Positions 5,609 to 6,804 of a stretch of DNA of 6,804 bases are shown here, piece after piece. A program made the translations under genes and the position numbers. The DNA lies in the NCBI GenBank assembly GCA_022844575.1, contig JALHLL010000190.1:1-6804 (forward strand). The letters are read 5' to 3'. Every line of letters begins with the position of its first letter. Position 1 is the stretch's first letter. The notes below the pieces were generated by a model. That model was given only the letters and a program-made list of their open reading frames with translations. It was not told the origin of the DNA and made no database searches. The stretch comes from a bacterium (GTDB lineage Bacteria > Bacteroidota > Ignavibacteria > Kapaibacteriales > UBA961).

Positions 5609-6804
5609 TTACTTAACATTATCACATGACATTTCAACCTTATTTCCAACGCCATCTAACTGAAGCGTTTGGCTGTAATTACCACCTCCGGTGTATTCTT
5701 GTTTGAAGGTAAATTGTTGAAGATAACATTTGCCATCGCTGTTTTTACTCGTAAGAACGGCTGGAATATAGCGATGAAGTATAACACCTAAGCCATTCTT
5801 TTCTATACTCCATTGACTTGCCGTAATAATAGCTTTTTTATAATCCTGTACTGTGGATTTATCCTTGAGAATAGAAATCATCTTACTTTCAAGTGCCGGA
5901 TTGCTCATCTTCGCTGTAGGTAAAGAAACATTTTCCAAGTTAATGGATGATAACGATGACCCGAGTTTTTCATAATTTTCAACACCATCGGATAAATCAA
6001 GCGACAAGACGCTCCCAGCACGTAATAACCCTTTAATACAATTGAACTTAGCTTCGACTCTAACGACTTGAGGTATGGGAGTAAGTTTACTGAATGCTTC
6101 AAGAATGTTAATATATAAAGGATTTGTACGTTCCGCATATAACTGATAGTTTGTCTTTAACCATTGTTGATCGGGAATAAGAGCAAATTGAAGATAAGGT
6201 TTTTCATACATTTCGGGTGTAAGAATAATCTTCCTTTCAATAAGAATAAAATCGTTCCCTGACTTGCCCTTGAGTATATTAAGTAAAACAAATTTCTCCC
6301 AATCAACTTGTATTTCCGAGAGTTTTCTATCTAAATAAATAGTACAGAAAATAGGTTCTGTCGAAGTAAACTTTGTCTTAAAGTCAGATTCAGCGGCTTT
6401 TGAGGGGTCAACAAGTGTTGAAGAAAATAACAACTTATTGATATTGGCTGCATGTACGGGAGTTGATGCAATGCCCGATAACTGCTTATTGTTTTTCTGG
6501 GAAACCTTTTCCACTTCTTTTAATTTGGCTAATATCTCCGGATTATCGGGTGCTAATTTCAACAGCAGGTTACAGGCACGTTTTAATCTGCCAAACAACT
6601 CTGCCTTTTCAGCCGGTGATTCTTTCCCTTCGATTTCATCATAAAAGGCAAGTGACATATCATTGAGTTTCTCCTTCGAGAACTCAAGCGAACTTTTTAT
6701 TATTCCATCCATTTCACGTACACAACGTTCCCAACGAACATCACCACTAAAGTCATCAGCTTTTTTTCCGGAATACTTTTCTTTCCATACATTGTAATCG
6801 AATT
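5609..6804 (-). CDS. Unrecognised protein, N-terminus beyond window edge
   Basis: I do not recognise this protein. The first in-frame ATG inside the window (6712) gives 367 residues. The frame nevertheless stays open for 30 more codons to the window edge and reads like protein (VWKEKYSGKKADDF, then RWERCVRE), so the true start is probably outside. Numbering from that ATG, residues 1-75 are charged and helical. They include LLLKLAPDNPEILAKLKEVE (49-68), which resembles the end of a TPR-like helical repeat. From about 100 the sequence becomes mixed, with strands such as PIFCTIYLDRKL. The C-terminal part is a probable alpha/beta domain, with SQWSIEKNGLGVILHRYIPA, then GKC (327-329), FTFKQEYTGGGNY (334-346) and a terminal MSCDNVK. 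No signal peptide, lipobox or membrane segment lies in the visible part. It is followed after 15-21 bases by the GH10 xylanase on the same strand, so the two may be co-transcribed. A shared role is not shown. Confidence 0.8.
   Translation of the reverse strand, partial: FDYNVWKEKYSGKKADDFSGDVRWERCVREMDGIIKSSLEFSKEKLNDMSLAFYDEIEGKESPAEKAELFGRLKRACNLLLKLAPDNPEILAKLKEVEKVSQKNNKQLSGIASTPVHAANINKLLFSSTLVDPSKAAESDFKTKFTSTEPIFCTIYLDRKLSEIQVDWEKFVLLNILKGKSGNDFILIERKIILTPEMYEKPYLQFALIPDQQWLKTNYQLYAERTNPLYINILEAFSKLTPIPQVVRVEAKFNCIKGLLRAGSVLSLDLSDGVENYEKLGSSLSSINLENVSLPTAKMSNPALESKMISILKDKSTVQDYKKAIITASQWSIEKNGLGVILHRYIPAVLTSKNSDGKCYLQQFTFKQEYTGGGNYSQTLQLDGVGNKVEMSCDNVK

Noticed and set aside
6710..6712. 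ATG as the true start of the unrecognised minus-strand gene
   Set aside because: Thirty more open codons with protein-like composition continue to the window edge, and no ribosome-binding signal marks this ATG.
1..6804. Defence island, mobile element, CRISPR array or structural RNA
   Set aside because: No transposase, integrase, nuclease, spaced repeat set, tRNA-like or riboswitch-like structure was seen, and non-coding gaps total only about 115 bases.

Overview
The window reads as ordinary chromosomal DNA of a Gram-negative bacterium, most likely from the Bacteroidota/Chlorobi (FCB) side of the tree. Supporting signs are low GC by eye, a PD40 beta-propeller fused to an OmpA-like peptidoglycan-binding domain, lipoproteins with signal-peptidase-II boxes, and gene starts that mostly lack a recognisable Shine-Dalgarno sequence. 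A Kapabacteria- or Ignavibacteria-like lineage would fit, but this is inferred from gene style and not from a marker comparison. Coding density is about 98 percent. I see no tRNA, rRNA, CRISPR array, insertion sequence or phage gene.

Region 1 (1 to about 4399, plus strand) is a tight run of five genes. They are the 3' part of recR (recombination mediator), a class I SAM-dependent methyltransferase of unknown substrate, a lipoprotein with an NTF2-like C-terminal half, a secreted PD40-repeat/OmpA protein, and a flavoprotein of the HI0933/BaiN/YhiN family. Three of the four junctions are ATGA overlaps, where the start and stop codons share bases; the remaining junction is a 29-base gap. The run is almost certainly co-transcribed. 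The products are functionally mixed: DNA repair, an unassigned methylation, two envelope proteins and a redox flavoprotein.

Region 2 (4400-4468) is a 69-base convergent gap. It leads into a short inverted repeat that overlaps the stop codon of the minus-strand gene.

Region 3 (4469-6804, minus strand) holds two co-directional genes. The upstream one is a long protein I do not recognise, whose reading frame runs off the right edge of the window. Downstream of it, after about 21 bases, is a GH10 endo-beta-1,4-xylanase lipoprotein with all its catalytic residues intact. No SusC/SusD pair, other glycoside hydrolase or sensor lies inside the window, so the xylanase cannot be placed in a polysaccharide-utilisation locus from this sequence alone.

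I found no convincing new defence or mobile system. The items most worth a second look are the unrecognised protein beside the xylanase, the possible surface display of the xylanase, and the lipoprotein/PD40-OmpA pair embedded in a recR-headed operon.
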